From Hydrococcus rivularis NIES-593 (lineage in GTDB: Bacteria; Cyanobacteriota; Cyanobacteriia; Cyanobacteriales; Microcystaceae), in the NCBI RefSeq assembly GCF_001904635.1, contig NZ_MRCB01000009.1, positions 1 through 64,000 on the forward strand: a DNA stretch of 64,000 nucleotides, in the 5' to 3' direction. Below the pieces are notes generated by a model, which worked only from the letters and a program-made list of their open reading frames with translations, made no database searches and had not been told where the DNA came from. Of the stretch, positions 25,905 to 34,850 are shown piece by piece. How positions within the stretch are numbered: position 1 is the stretch's first letter; each line of letters starts with the position of its first letter. A program made the translations under genes and the position numbers.

Positions 25905-28678
25905 GGTTGTGTTGAAAGATAGGGTTGAATTAACTCGATAATGGCTTCCGTTTCATACTCGCCAGCTAGTTCGGCAACTTTTTCGGCAAAGGTGGCATAT
26001 TGAGGAGCGAGTTGCTTGAGGCGATCGACTTCTGCCTGAATTTCGAGGACGTAACCTGCTTTGGCAGCTTGGTAGAGAGTTCCTAATTCTGGGGCAGGGG
26101 GAATCAGTATTTCGGAGACGGAGGAATCCCCTGCTTCGAAAATTCCATTCTCTTCGTAAAGCCAAACCAATCCCAAATAATCCCGCACTAAATCGAGCAA
26201 CTCGTCGGTTTGCACGGGTTTGGGCAGAAAATCATCGCAGCCCGCTTCTCGACTCTGCTGGCGGTTGAAGTTAAAGACGCTGGCAGAAGACGCAATGATG
26301 GGAATTTTCTGCAAGCTCTCGGACTGACGCAGATGCTTTGTCATAGCAAAGCCATTCATAATTGGCATCACCAGATCTGTAATGATTAAATCAGGCTGAA
26401 ATTGTTGGGCTTTCTCTAGTCCCTCTCGGCCGTTGCTTGCCTCAAGAACCTTAAAGCCGAGGGGTTCTAGCATGTTAGCTACGACAGAGCGGTTTTCCCA
26501 GCGATCGTCTACCACTAAAATTGTCTTGCGATCGCCCCGATACCCAATAACAGGGTGTTTAGATCGCGATGAAGTAGGTTCGATCCAGTCGCTGGTTTCG
26601 AGTAAGTCTAGGTCAAACCAGAACTTACTGCCAACGCCATAGATACTCTCTACCTCAATCTTGCCGCCCATCATCTCGACGATTTGACGGCTAATCGTCA
26701 GTCCCAAACCCGTTCCTTCTGCCTTGCGATCGCTCTCGCTCGCTTGTTCAAAAGGCAGAAAAATTTTCTCTAGCTGTTCTGGCTTCATACCGATACCACT
26801 GTCTTCGACTTGGAAGCGAACCCGATGAAGGGAGCGATCGCTGTTAATGGTTGGCGGTTGTTCCTCATCGCCGATAGGAGGAGATTCCCGATAAACGCCG
26901 ACTTTTAAAGTTACCCTGCCGCGATCGGTGAATTTGATGGCGTTGCCGATAAGGTTAAGTAAGACTTGACGCAGGCGTTTTTCATCGGCATGGATCGCGA
27001 TTGGTAAGCGATTGAGGGCTTGATATTCAAAGGCGATTTCTTTCTGTTCGGCACGAACGCGACAGATTTCTTGGATGTTTTGCAAAAAGCTCTCAAAATG
27101 GAAACTACTGGGGCAGAGTTCGAGCTTGCGAGCTTCGATTTTCGAGATATCCAAAATATCGTTAATCAAGGTCAGCAGGTGAGTACCGCATTGATAAATG
27201 ACATTGAGTCCTATCTTCTGTTTGAAATCGAGATTTCTGTCCCGTTGTAGGATTTGCGCGTAGCCGAGAATTCCGTTGAGGGGAGTGCGCAGTTCGTGGC
27301 TCATGTTTGCCAAAAATTCGCTTTTTGCCTGGTTAGCAGAATCGGCGGCTTCTTTGGCTTCTTGTAATTGTGTCGTGCGTTCTGCTACCCGTTGCTCCAG
27401 TTCTTCGTTAGTTTTTTCCAGGGCAGTAAATGAAGCTCGCAGTTGCTCCGCCATTTTGTTAAAAGATTGCGCCAGCGTTTTCAGTTCCTTGACTTGTTTG
27501 ACTTCAATGGTTTGTGCTAAATCACCAGACGCGATCGCGGCGCTAGCTTCACTGAGGCGCGAAATGGGTTGGGCTATCCAGCGTGCGGTATACATCCCGA
27601 CGAGAGTCGCTACTGCCAAGGCTCCTATACACAACAAAATAGTGGTGCGAGTGTTGGCATCGATCTGAGCCATGAAGTCGCTTTCGGGAACGACGACTAC
27701 GACTAACCAGTCCAATCCGTATTTATCCTGCCAAGGGGTGACTCGGACGAACTGGCGATCGCCATTTAGCTGAAAATTTAGTTCTTGATTTTCTCTAATC
27801 CGCCTAAAACTGCCATATTTTTGCTGTAAATACTTGGCTGTAGATTGGATCTGGGAATCGTTACTGTTTAAAGCGTTCAGCCGTTCTGCCTTATCCTCGA
27901 TCAAAGTAAATGGTCGTTCGAGACTCGAACTGGCGATTAATAACCCATCGCGTTCGATGATAAAGATTTTTCCTGACGGGCTAATTTTTATGTCGCTTAA
28001 AAAATCACTGATTTGTGAAAGGATGAGATCGACACCAATGACACCCATCAGTTGCTTGGCGCGATTGTAAACTGGATAGCTTGAAGAAATCGACAAAATA
28101 TCGGGTTGGTCGCTCCACTGATAAACTTGACTCCACACGGGTTTGCCCGCTTTCGCTGCATCTGCATACCAATCTTCTTCTTGGATAGGAAGTTGGTTGT
28201 CTACAATTGAAACCAACTCGCTTCTATATCCTTTCCCATCGGTCGCGTAAACGTATAGCTTGTTAAGATCTTGACTTAAAGTTTCATTGATGATCGGCAA
28301 TCTATCGTCATCAGTGCGTTCGACACCAATAAATTCGCCTTTCTCATTAGCAAAGTTGATATAACCAACATCAAACACTCGCATCTGCCGCCAGAAGTAG
28401 TGTCCGATTTGTTTAAAATTTTGTAAATCGAGCAAGCCTAACTCGATCGCGTCTAAGTTGATTTGATTGATGTGTTGAGGGGTTGCCAGATAATTATTTA
28501 GATGTCGATCGACGCGATCGCTCGCCTGTTTCATTAATTGATTGGCGAGATCGGCGATCGCTTCTTGCCCATTTTTAAAGGAAAGATATCCTACCAGTCC
28601 TACCGTACCGACGAGTTGCAGCACGAAGGGAACAACTAGAATCGTTCGCAGTTTAATTCGACTAAATAGATTGGTCAT
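25901..28678 (-). CDS. Membrane hybrid histidine kinase with Cache sensor
   Basis: A 925-aa sensor, the first gene of the operon. Order: TM1 (about 13-33); periplasmic double-Cache-like domain (about 40-340; [10 protein letters not shown] and ISSSYPVYN fit this class); TM2 (about 345-367); HAMP (368-420); coiled coil; HisKA with the intact [12 protein letters not shown] box; HATPase with [16 protein letters not shown] and GTGLGLTIS; then a receiver (about 710-830; ITDLVMP). A C-terminal tail of roughly 90 residues is not assigned to a domain. The external ligand is unknown, though Cache domains usually bind small molecules. Confidence 0.93.
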   Translation of the reverse strand: MTNLFSRIKLRTILVVPFVLQLVGTVGLVGYLSFKNGQEAIADLANQLMKQASDRVDRHLNNYLATPQHINQINLDAIELGLLDLQNFKQIGHYFWRQMRVFDVGYINFANEKGEFIGVERTDDDRLPIINETLSQDLNKLYVYATDGKGYRSELVSIVDNQLPIQEEDWYADAAKAGKPVWSQVYQWSDQPDILSISSSYPVYNRAKQLMGVIGVDLILSQISDFLSDIKISPSGKIFIIERDGLLIASSSLERPFTLIEDKAERLNALNSNDSQIQSTAKYLQQKYGSFRRIRENQELNFQLNGDRQFVRVTPWQDKYGLDWLVVVVVPESDFMAQIDANTRTTILLCIGALAVATLVGMYTARWIAQPISRLSEASAAIASGDLAQTIEVKQVKELKTLAQSFNKMAEQLRASFTALEKTNEELEQRVAERTTQLQEAKEAADSANQAKSEFLANMSHELRTPLNGILGYAQILQRDRNLDFKQKIGLNVIYQCGTHLLTLINDILDISKIEARKLELCPSSFHFESFLQNIQEICRVRAEQKEIAFEYQALNRLPIAIHADEKRLRQVLLNLIGNAIKFTDRGRVTLKVGVYRESPPIGDEEQPPTINSDRSLHRVRFQVEDSGIGMKPEQLEKIFLPFEQASESDRKAEGTGLGLTISRQIVEMMGGKIEVESIYGVGSKFWFDLDLLETSDWIEPTSSRSKHPVIGYRGDRKTILVVDDRWENRSVVANMLEPLGFKVLEASNGREGLEKAQQFQPDLIITDLVMPIMNGFAMTKHLRQSESLQKIPIIASSASVFNFNRQQSREAGCDDFLPKPVQTDELLDLVRDYLGLVWLYEENGIFEAGDSSVSEILIPPAPELGTLYQAAKAGYVLEIQAEVDRLKQLAPQYATFAEKVAELAGEYETEAIIELIQPYLSTQP

Positions 28679-28781
28679 CGGTCATTGGTGAGTGAGAAAT
28701 TGCGCGATCGCTAATTGGCAACCGAATAGTAAGTTTAGTATTCCCAGGTTGGCTGAAAATTTCTATCTTTCCCCGATGTTT
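28664..28781 (-). pseudogene. 3' remnant of a histidine kinase gene
   Basis: On the minus strand a frame from 28781 reads KHRGKIEIFSQPGNTK then LTIRLPI, closely matching the C-terminus of the receiver-kinase at 24546 ([16 protein letters not shown] then FSVWLPI). An in-frame TAA immediately precedes it and the rest of the kinase is gone. The frame ends at a TAG overlapping the first codons of the hybrid kinase gene. It is the leftover 3' end of a deleted paralogue that once headed this operon. Confidence 0.7.
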
Positions 28782-28868
28782 TTAAGGCTGCGAAAATGGA
28801 AAAGTCTCGTTTGAGGCAAGATAAAGAGTAGAGCGATCGCCAATCACCAAACGTCAACCTCACAATTG

Positions 28869-29507
28869 ATGAACATCGCAGATTTACGCAAAGAATATCT
28901 CAGTCAAGGTCTCAGACGCAAAGATCTCAAACCTGACCCTTTCGAACAGTTTGAACTGTGGTTTCAACAGGCCTGTCAAGCCGAACTACTCGAACCCAAC
29001 GCCATGATTTTGGCAACAGCTTCAGCAACTGCCGCACCCTCCATGCGGACAGTTCTCTTAAAATACTTCGATCGCGAGGGATTCGTCTTCTTCACCAATT
29101 ACGAAAGCAAAAAAGCTCGCCAAATCCAAGAAAATCCTCAAGTTTCCCTTTTATTTCTCTGGCTTCCTTTAGAACGCCAGGTTCAAATTATCGGTACGGC
29201 TGTCAAAATCTCTACGGCTGAGACGCTAAAATATTTTGCTACCCGTCCCAGGGGCAATCAAATTGGCGCTTGGTGTTCTCAGCAAAGTAGCGTTATCTCC
29301 TCTCGCCAAATAATTGAAATGAAATTTGAAGAGTTCGCCCGCAAGTTTCAAAACCGCGAAATCCCGCTTCCTTCATTTTGGGGCGGTTACCGAGTTATCC
29401 CCCATGGTTTTGAATTTTGGCAAGGACGACCCAATCGACTGCACGACCGTTTCTTCTATTCTCGTCAAGAGGACGGGTCTTGGGAGATTCAACGATTATC
29501 TCCGTAA
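28869..29507 (+). CDS. pdxH: Pyridoxamine 5'-phosphate oxidase
   Basis: FMN enzyme that oxidises pyridoxamine or pyridoxine phosphate to pyridoxal phosphate, the last step of B6 synthesis and salvage. The family blocks RTVLLKYFDREGFVFFTNYE, SKKARQI, RPRGNQIGAW and the C-terminal FWQGRPNRLHDR are present. The ATG at 28869 is preferred over an adjacent TTG. The length of about 212 aa is normal. It is divergent from the kinase operon and not linked to other B6 genes here. Confidence 0.95.
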   Translation: MNIADLRKEYLSQGLRRKDLKPDPFEQFELWFQQACQAELLEPNAMILATASATAAPSMRTVLLKYFDREGFVFFTNYESKKARQIQENPQVSLLFLWLPLERQVQIIGTAVKISTAETLKYFATRPRGNQIGAWCSQQSSVISSRQIIEMKFEEFARKFQNREIPLPSFWGGYRVIPHGFEFWQGRPNRLHDRFFYSRQEDGSWEIQRLSP

Positions 29508-29570
29508 AAGAAAAATTTTGATGATTATTGAATTGAGGAGCGAACAAAGGACAAATGACCAATGACTAAA

Positions 29571-29603
29571 AAGAAAAAAGGGTTAACCGAAAATGGTCAA
29601 CCC
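29571..29603 (-). terminator. Rho-independent terminator after ycf35
   Basis: On the minus strand a stem GGGTTGACC / GGTTAACCC around the loop ATTTTC is followed by TTTTTTCTT. It lies about 30 bases beyond the ycf35 stop and would end the RHH-ycf46-ycf35 transcript. Confidence 0.75.
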
Positions 29604-29632
29604 ATAGGCTTGGGAACGCGCTTCAAATCTTT

Positions 29633-29986
29633 CTAGTTTTGCACGAGCAACTTGACGTTGGCGTTCTGTAGACCGCGCTGCTTGACCTCTGCTAGGGTCT
29701 TGTTCACAGCATATTTCTGATTGATGGAGTTGATGAGTTCGGTTTGATTGTGCTTCTTAGCAACACCCCAGAGGTCAGCAATCAAATCGAAGCTTCCATC
29801 GCTGTTGCGAGACCAGCCTAAATCATATTCGCCTTCGAGGGTGGCAACGATGTCGGCACGAACGCGCTGACCGTTGTATCCGCGAACGTCAGCATCAGTT
29901 TTAACGGAAATACCGAGATCGCGCAGAGAAGCCTTGAGGATTTCTGCATCGGTAATTTTAGTCCGTAGAGTGCTGAAATGAGACAT
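29633..29986 (-). CDS. ycf35: Ycf35-like DUF1257 protein
   Basis: A 117-aa protein conserved in cyanobacteria and red-algal plastids (Ycf35, DUF1257). It begins MSHFSTLRTKITDAEILK and has the family blocks ADVRGYNGQ and YDLGWSRN. It has no transmembrane segment, and its biochemical role is not established. It follows ycf46 on the same strand with a spacing of about 150 bases, a pairing that suggests related roles in photosynthetic growth or stress response. A strong terminator follows. Confidence 0.9.
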   Translation of the reverse strand: MSHFSTLRTKITDAEILKASLRDLGISVKTDADVRGYNGQRVRADIVATLEGEYDLGWSRNSDGSFDLIADLWGVAKKHNQTELINSINQKYAVNKTLAEVKQRGLQNANVKLLVQN

Positions 29987-30136
29987 AGTTAGATTTCCTC
30001 CAGTAGAAAAGAAGTCAACAACAACTTTAGGTTTTGTGGATGCCGCCTAACATTTGGGTATTAGTAGGTAGAGCGGCTTTTAAATTTGCCAGCACTTAGC
30101 TAGCCTTTCCTCCCGTTGGGAACAGGAGAAAGTCTG

Positions 30137-31648
30137 TTAGAACTCCAATCGCTGATATTCGGCGACGGAGGCTGAGGCAGGTCGTGCCCGCTGTCTCGCC
30201 CAATCTCTGAGAGCGGTGACCTGCTCGGTCATGGTCCGGGACAGAGGTAGGGTGGATTTAATCGCAGCAATAATATCTAGCTGCGTAAACTCCCGGTCTT
30301 GAGCGAAGGCTTCGTACATCGCAGCGATTAGTGCCTGCTCGATCTCTGCACCGGAAAAACCATCAGAAACTTTAGCCAGTTGTTCGAGGTCGAAGCGAGA
30401 AATATCCGAACGACGTTTATTCAGGTGAATCTTAAAGATAGCTTGACGCTCCTCTAGCGTAGGAAGGTCGACAAAGAAAATTTCATCGAAACGACCTTTG
30501 CGCAAAAATTCTCCCGGTAACCTTTCAACTCGGTTCGCTGTTGCCATAACGAAGACGGGAGAAGTTTTTTCTTGCATCCAGGTCAGGAAGGAGCCGAAGA
30601 TACGACTAGAAGTTCCCCCATCGGAATCGGCAGAACCCGTACCGCCTGCGAAGGCTTTGTCCAATTCATCGATGAAGAGAATGACTGGGGAAATGGATTC
30701 GGCAGTTTTTAGTGCATTGCGGAGATTGGCTTCCGAACGTCCTACCATCGAGCCATCATAAACCCGACCCATATCTAAACGCAGTAGCGGCAAGCCCCAC
30801 AAACGAGATGTTGTCTTGGCTATTAGCGATTTGCCGCAACCGGGAACCCCTAGAATTAGCATGCCTTTTGGTTGGGGCAATCCGTATTCTCTCGCTCGTT
30901 CTGTAAAGGCGTCGGAACGCTGTTTGAGCCACTTTTTCAGTTCTTCCAAGCCGCCTACTGCATCGATGGTTTCGTCTTCTTCGATGTATTCTAGAATTCC
31001 GTTGCGACGAATCTGTTGCTTTTTCTCAGAAAGAATGATGTCAACTTCTTCTTCCGTGAGGCGACTGGCTTTTACATAAGCTTTCCGATAAACTTTTTCG
31101 GCTTCATCTTTTGTTAAACCCAGAGCGGCTTTGAGAAGCTTTTCTCTAGCCTCTGTCGTGATGCGGCGATTTTTAGTTCGTTCGAGTTGTACGGACAGAA
31201 CGCGATCGAGTTCGCTCAGGTCGGGTAGAGGATAGTCAACGACAACTGCATCCTTTTCTAGCTCGATGGGGATTTCTTGAATCGGCGACATAAGGATAAT
31301 GATTTTTTCTGTCCCCTTAAAGCTTGCGATCGCATCTCTCAACCATCGATTGACGGCTGCCGAGGAAATAAAAGGATGCAAATCCTTGAAGATAAAAATA
31401 CCGGGTTCTCTTTGGCGCACGACCCATTCAATTGCCGCTTCTGGGGAAACCGTGTTGTGCTGAGTGGTTTGTCGAGGCTGACCGTATTCGACGATTCCAT
31501 GGGTCACTGTCCATACAAAGACTCGCCGATGCTGAGTTTTCGTCTGTGCAATTCTAGCGATCGCTTGCTCGGCTCGTTCCTCTTCTGACGTGACGAGGTA
31601 AATCAGAGGGTATTGAGCTTGTATTAGTATGTTTAGCTCTTCTTTCAT
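30137..31648 (-). CDS. ycf46: Ycf46-type AAA+ ATPase
   Basis: A 503-aa AAA+ protein of the Ycf46 family found in cyanobacteria and plastids. The N-terminal non-catalytic domain (about 1-220) precedes one AAA module: Walker A GVPGCGKS near 270, Walker B ILFIDELDKAF and the Arg region RKGRFDEIFFVDLP. The Synechocystis homologue is, from memory, stress-responsive and linked to inorganic-carbon use. It lies between a ribbon-helix-helix gene and ycf35 on one strand, an arrangement also known in Synechocystis (slr0373-slr0374-slr0376 region). Confidence 0.92.
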   Translation of the reverse strand: MKEELNILIQAQYPLIYLVTSEEERAEQAIARIAQTKTQHRRVFVWTVTHGIVEYGQPRQTTQHNTVSPEAAIEWVVRQREPGIFIFKDLHPFISSAAVNRWLRDAIASFKGTEKIIILMSPIQEIPIELEKDAVVVDYPLPDLSELDRVLSVQLERTKNRRITTEAREKLLKAALGLTKDEAEKVYRKAYVKASRLTEEEVDIILSEKKQQIRRNGILEYIEEDETIDAVGGLEELKKWLKQRSDAFTERAREYGLPQPKGMLILGVPGCGKSLIAKTTSRLWGLPLLRLDMGRVYDGSMVGRSEANLRNALKTAESISPVILFIDELDKAFAGGTGSADSDGGTSSRIFGSFLTWMQEKTSPVFVMATANRVERLPGEFLRKGRFDEIFFVDLPTLEERQAIFKIHLNKRRSDISRFDLEQLAKVSDGFSGAEIEQALIAAMYEAFAQDREFTQLDIIAAIKSTLPLSRTMTEQVTALRDWARQRARPASASVAEYQRLEF

Positions 31649-31718
31649 ATTATCGACCTAAGTTTAGGTAAGTTTTCTTAGACGGTTAAACCTCTATGCT
31701 TCCAGCCTCTCTAACCTT

Positions 31719-32069
31719 TCAGCAAGGAACTAATTCTTCTTCCCCTTCTGACTTAGCTTGAGCGCGGACTGTCTCTTTGACTTCTATTGGAAATTCATCT
31801 GAGATAACGCCCGGTTGGTGTTTGAGGGAAACTAATTCCCCATCCCGCATTACCACTGCTGCTTCGCATTCGGGACAAACGTGAACTTGGTATGTTTTCC
31901 CGTGTACGGATGATTCTATTTCTTCTATCTTCTCTGGATACTTTAAATAGAATGCTATCGCTTTTTCTACTATCGCAGACATAGATTCATCATCTATCGC
32001 TGCTCTAATCTTTAACTGGCGATGTACTCCTGCGGGAATATATAGTGTGACTTTTTGCTTGTCTTGCAT
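31719..32069 (-). CDS. RHH-type small protein with CxxC motif
   Basis: A 116-aa protein. The first 45 residues resemble a ribbon-helix-helix DNA-binding fold of the CopG/Arc class (KVTLYIPAGVHRQLKIRAAI then SMSAIVEKAI). A CPEC (CxxC) motif near residue 70 and a C-terminal PC end suggest possible metal or redox sensing. It is first in the operon with ycf46 and ycf35, so it may autoregulate that operon; this is inferred from position. A stretch of about 70 bases separates it from ycf46. Confidence 0.75.
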   Translation of the reverse strand: MQDKQKVTLYIPAGVHRQLKIRAAIDDESMSAIVEKAIAFYLKYPEKIEEIESSVHGKTYQVHVCPECEAAVVMRDGELVSLKHQPGVISDEFPIEVKETVRAQAKSEGEEELVPC

Positions 32070-32269
32070 ATCACTCTAATAGGTTTTACCCGGGTATACC
32101 TTAGTACGTTAGCGATTTTATTTTTTACTGTCAAGCTGGTAAGCTGTTTTGATGGCAAACTTGTAATATTTCTTAACAATAAGGGAAATAAATCCTTATG
32201 TTAGTAAGTAAGCGAACAAATCCAGGTAAGATAGTCACAGAGCTATGTTGCTAAACGGGAAAACAAATC

Positions 32270-33040
32270 GTGCTAGTCTCACTCATTGCTGACTTCCGTA
32301 TCATCTTCGAGCGAGATCCTGCTGCTCGTAACTGGTTGGAAGTGCTTTTTTGCTATCCGGGTCTACAAGCGCTGGTGTTTCATCGCGTCGCTCATTGGTT
32401 GCGCAATCTAGGCATTCCCTTCATTCCTCGCTTAATCTCTCACCTAGCCCGTTTCTTGACAGGAATTGAAATTCATCCGGGGGCGAAAATTGGTCGGGGA
32501 GTTTTTATCGATCATGGAATGGGAGTAGTGATCGGAGAAACGGCGATCGTGGGAGATTATGCCTTAATCTATCAAGGAGTCACCCTGGGCGGCACAGGAA
32601 AAGAAAGCGGCAAACGCCACCCCACGCTAGGAGAAAACGTGGTCGTTGGGGCTGGTGCAAAAGTTCTCGGCAATATTCAAATTGGCAACAACGTTCGCAT
32701 CGGTGCGGGTTCGGTCGTGTTGCGGGATGTTCCCTCTGACTGCACGGTAGTTGGCGTTCCGGGTCGGATTATCTATCGTTCTGGGGTTCGCGTCGATCCG
32801 CTAGAGCATGGTAATCTTCCCGACTCAGAAGCAATTGTTATTCGCGCTCTCGTCGATCGCATTGAGGCATTAGAGCAACAAATTGAAGAGCTACAAAAGT
32901 CACACTCGAGAACGGAAGCTTCAGTAGAATCGGCATCTATACAATCTGCTCGTTCAGAAAATTCGCGTCCGGTCGGTCAGTGCTGTTCTTTAAATAAAAA
33001 GTCGATCGGAGAATTTTTGGATGGAACGGTAGAGTTCTGA
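32270..33040 (+). CDS. cysE: Serine O-acetyltransferase
   Basis: Acetylates serine with acetyl-CoA, the first step of cysteine synthesis. A short N-terminal helical part precedes a left-handed beta-helix of hexapeptide repeats ([43 protein letters not shown]). The catalytic-site loop [18 protein letters not shown] is intact. The length of 256 aa is normal. It starts at a GTG (32270). The last 50 or so residues are a charged, Ser-rich tail ending in QCCSLNKK, of uncertain role. Confidence 0.95.
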   Translation: MLVSLIADFRIIFERDPAARNWLEVLFCYPGLQALVFHRVAHWLRNLGIPFIPRLISHLARFLTGIEIHPGAKIGRGVFIDHGMGVVIGETAIVGDYALIYQGVTLGGTGKESGKRHPTLGENVVVGAGAKVLGNIQIGNNVRIGAGSVVLRDVPSDCTVVGVPGRIIYRSGVRVDPLEHGNLPDSEAIVIRALVDRIEALEQQIEELQKSHSRTEASVESASIQSARSENSRPVGQCCSLNKKSIGEFLDGTVEF

Positions 33041-33047
33041 AATTGCT

Positions 33048-33632
33048 CTATGGATTTAGCGATCGCGCTATCCAGATTTGAGAATCATCTAAGTCATATT
33101 GCCAGCGGTTTTGCGGTTCTCCTCGCAATTCGAGGTGTTCTACTCGTTCTGGAGCAAGCAGTAAAAGACAAAAGTTAGCCAGGGGTTCGTTAGGCAAAGG
33201 AGGTGGCAGCGAAAAAGCCGATGCCTTCTCTACTCTCTTTTGTCCGGGATCTGGCCAAGCGAATTGCGATCGCGCTCCGTCGGATAGCTGTTGCCAAACC
33301 AGTCGGCGAGCTTTTTGTAAGCTTTCGTCGGGATAATCTACCGTTATAACGGTTAGGTTACCTAGAAGGCGAAATTGTTCGCGAGTTTTTGTAAAATACC
33401 AACAAGCTTCTCCCCAAGGTCGCTCTTCGATCTGGGAAACTTTTTCGCTACGAGAGTCGGTTACAATTTGTAGCTGATTGCTTCCCTCCAGAAATCCCCG
33501 AAAGACAACAGTTCGGTTAGCTGGTCTTCCGTCTTTTCTAACGGTTGCTAATTGCAGGTAGCGCGAGTAAGGTTGAGAGCGGTTGAGATGTAAAGCGCGA
33601 GATAAGGGAGATCTCCAGGGAGCAAGTGACAT
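33048..33632 (-). CDS. PPOX-class FMN flavoprotein, alr4036 family
   Basis: A 194-aa split-barrel flavoprotein related to pyridoxamine phosphate oxidase, of the cyanobacterial/plant alr4036-type family. Recognisable blocks are RYLQLATVRKDGRPANRTVVFRG-like sequence at the N-terminus and EACWYFTKTREQFRL. It lacks the PdxH substrate-binding C-terminus, so it is not the B6 enzyme. FMN binding is expected, the substrate is unknown. It converges with cysE, whose stop is 8 bases away. Confidence 0.8.
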   Translation of the reverse strand: MSLAPWRSPLSRALHLNRSQPYSRYLQLATVRKDGRPANRTVVFRGFLEGSNQLQIVTDSRSEKVSQIEERPWGEACWYFTKTREQFRLLGNLTVITVDYPDESLQKARRLVWQQLSDGARSQFAWPDPGQKRVEKASAFSLPPPLPNEPLANFCLLLLAPERVEHLELRGEPQNRWQYDLDDSQIWIARSLNP

Positions 33633-33703
33633 GATTTGGTTATTAGTTTAGTAGATAGTAGGTCGTGTAACTACTAACTACTATCCACTAACTACTATCT
33701 GTT

Positions 33704-33865
33704 TTACGACGCTGCTTCAAACTCTTCTTTAGTAGCACCACAGACAGGACATACCCAGTCTTCCGGTAACTCTTCAAAAAGCGTTCCGGGTTCTATTCCA
33801 TTATCGGGATCGCCGACCTCTGGATCGTATTCGTAACCGCAAACCGAACAAATATATTTTCTCAT
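33704..33865 (-). CDS. Rubredoxin
   Basis: A 53-aa one-iron electron carrier. Two Cys pairs ligate Fe(SCys)4: CSVCGY near the N-terminus and CPVCGA near the C-terminus. They bracket the usual acidic [11 protein letters not shown] segment and LPEDWVCP. The GAGAG-type site AGGAGAG sits about six bases before the ATG. Cyanobacteria also have a membrane-anchored rubredoxin next to psbEF; this one lacks the C-terminal anchor. Its partner is not evident from neighbours. Confidence 0.93.
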   Translation of the reverse strand: MRKYICSVCGYEYDPEVGDPDNGIEPGTLFEELPEDWVCPVCGATKEEFEAAS

Positions 33866-33894
33866 AATCGCTCTCCTTGCTTTACTAGGCTAAA

Positions 33895-34062
33895 TCAATA
33901 GCGCCAGGTTTTTGCGATCCCGTAAATGATGCCCGTCAGGATCGAAAGCGCGAATAAAAACAAAATAATGCCGCCAGGAATAAACGTCAGAATCCCCAAT
34001 CCCCTCATTAGGTAGACAACAAGGGTGACTAATAAAGAAATGGCAAATAGATAACCGAGCAC
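33895..34062 (-). CDS. Very small two-helix membrane protein
   Basis: A 55-aa frame (GTG start) with two strong hydrophobic helices: YLFAISLLVTLVVYLM and GGIILFLFALSILTGIIYGI, separated by RGLGILTFIP. The tail is Lys/Arg-rich. The frame continues upstream (ISKNTSSNTS) to an ATA codon without a proper start or ribosome binding site, so the true N-terminus is uncertain. Its composition and intact frame suggest a real small membrane protein; I recognise no family. It is immediately upstream of rubredoxin on the same strand (about 30 bases), so the two may be co-transcribed. Confidence 0.55.
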   Translation of the reverse strand: MLGYLFAISLLVTLVVYLMRGLGILTFIPGGIILFLFALSILTGIIYGIAKTWRY

Positions 34063-34342
34063 CGAGGTATTAGAAGAGGTATTTTTACTTATTTACTAGG
34101 TTGTTTTTCAAGATCGCACTGCCAGGCAGAAAAAAGCTGGATCGAGACTTTAGCGATCGCCAACAGCGATTGTTTATATTCTCCCTTGCGAAGTCGATGA
34201 GAGCAAGAATTTTCTCTTTGTCGATCGTCGTTAGCACCTAGGTCGAAAAAATTAATTATTTTTCATAAAAATCCAAAAGCTCAGATCCAAAAGGGACTTG
34301 AGAAGTTTCCTTTCAGATGCGATCGATGATTTTAATTGACTC

Positions 34343-34457
34343 ATACCATTTTTCATTCATTAATGACAGAGATGGTCGATTGCCCTCACCCCCAACTCCT
34401 CTCCCTATTTGGGAGAGGGGAGAAGAATGTCGATCGCGAAAACCTGAAAATTGGTAT
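34343..34457 (-). mobile_element. 115-bp MITE-like repeat, copy 4 (inverted)
   Basis: Reads as the reverse complement of the other three copies: ATACCATTTTTCA at the left, the inner CCTATTTGGGAGAGG palindrome, and TGAAAATTGGTAT at the right. It shares the CAATCGACCAT variant with copy 2. It lies in the long spacer before chlL. Confidence 0.75.
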
Positions 34458-34850
34458 TAAATCTATCATCTTATCAAGCCAATTTCTCAATCGAAAATCG
34501 CCCTAAGCTTTTCTAATCGAGCTTCTAGCGTTTTAGTTACTGTTGTCAGATATTCGGTAACGAGCTTTTTTGTTTATTGTTTTTATTTATTTAAATAAAA
34601 AACATAAAATTTTATTTAAATAACCATAAAAGCTTATAAAACTATTTTATTGATTTAATATCCAAAATAATTTTATTTTCTTTTACATAATCTTTTTTAA
34701 TTCTTAAATTATTGAGATATGCTCTTTTCTTTGTACGTAATTTGGTCAATAATGCGATCGACGACCTTAATAAAGAAAACTGCTAATGCCCACGGGCAAA
34801 GCAGCCATAAACAAACAAAATTTATTTGCTCGCATAGGAGAGGAAGAACC
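34458..34850. other. AT-rich chlL upstream region
   Basis: A 393-base spacer. Positions 34560-34720 are almost pure A/T with imperfect palindromes such as TTTATTTATTTAAATAAA. No gene is visible. It should contain the chlL promoter and leader, and at 34836-34848 the ribosome binding site AGGAGAGGAAG precedes the TTG start of chlL. Confidence 0.45.
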
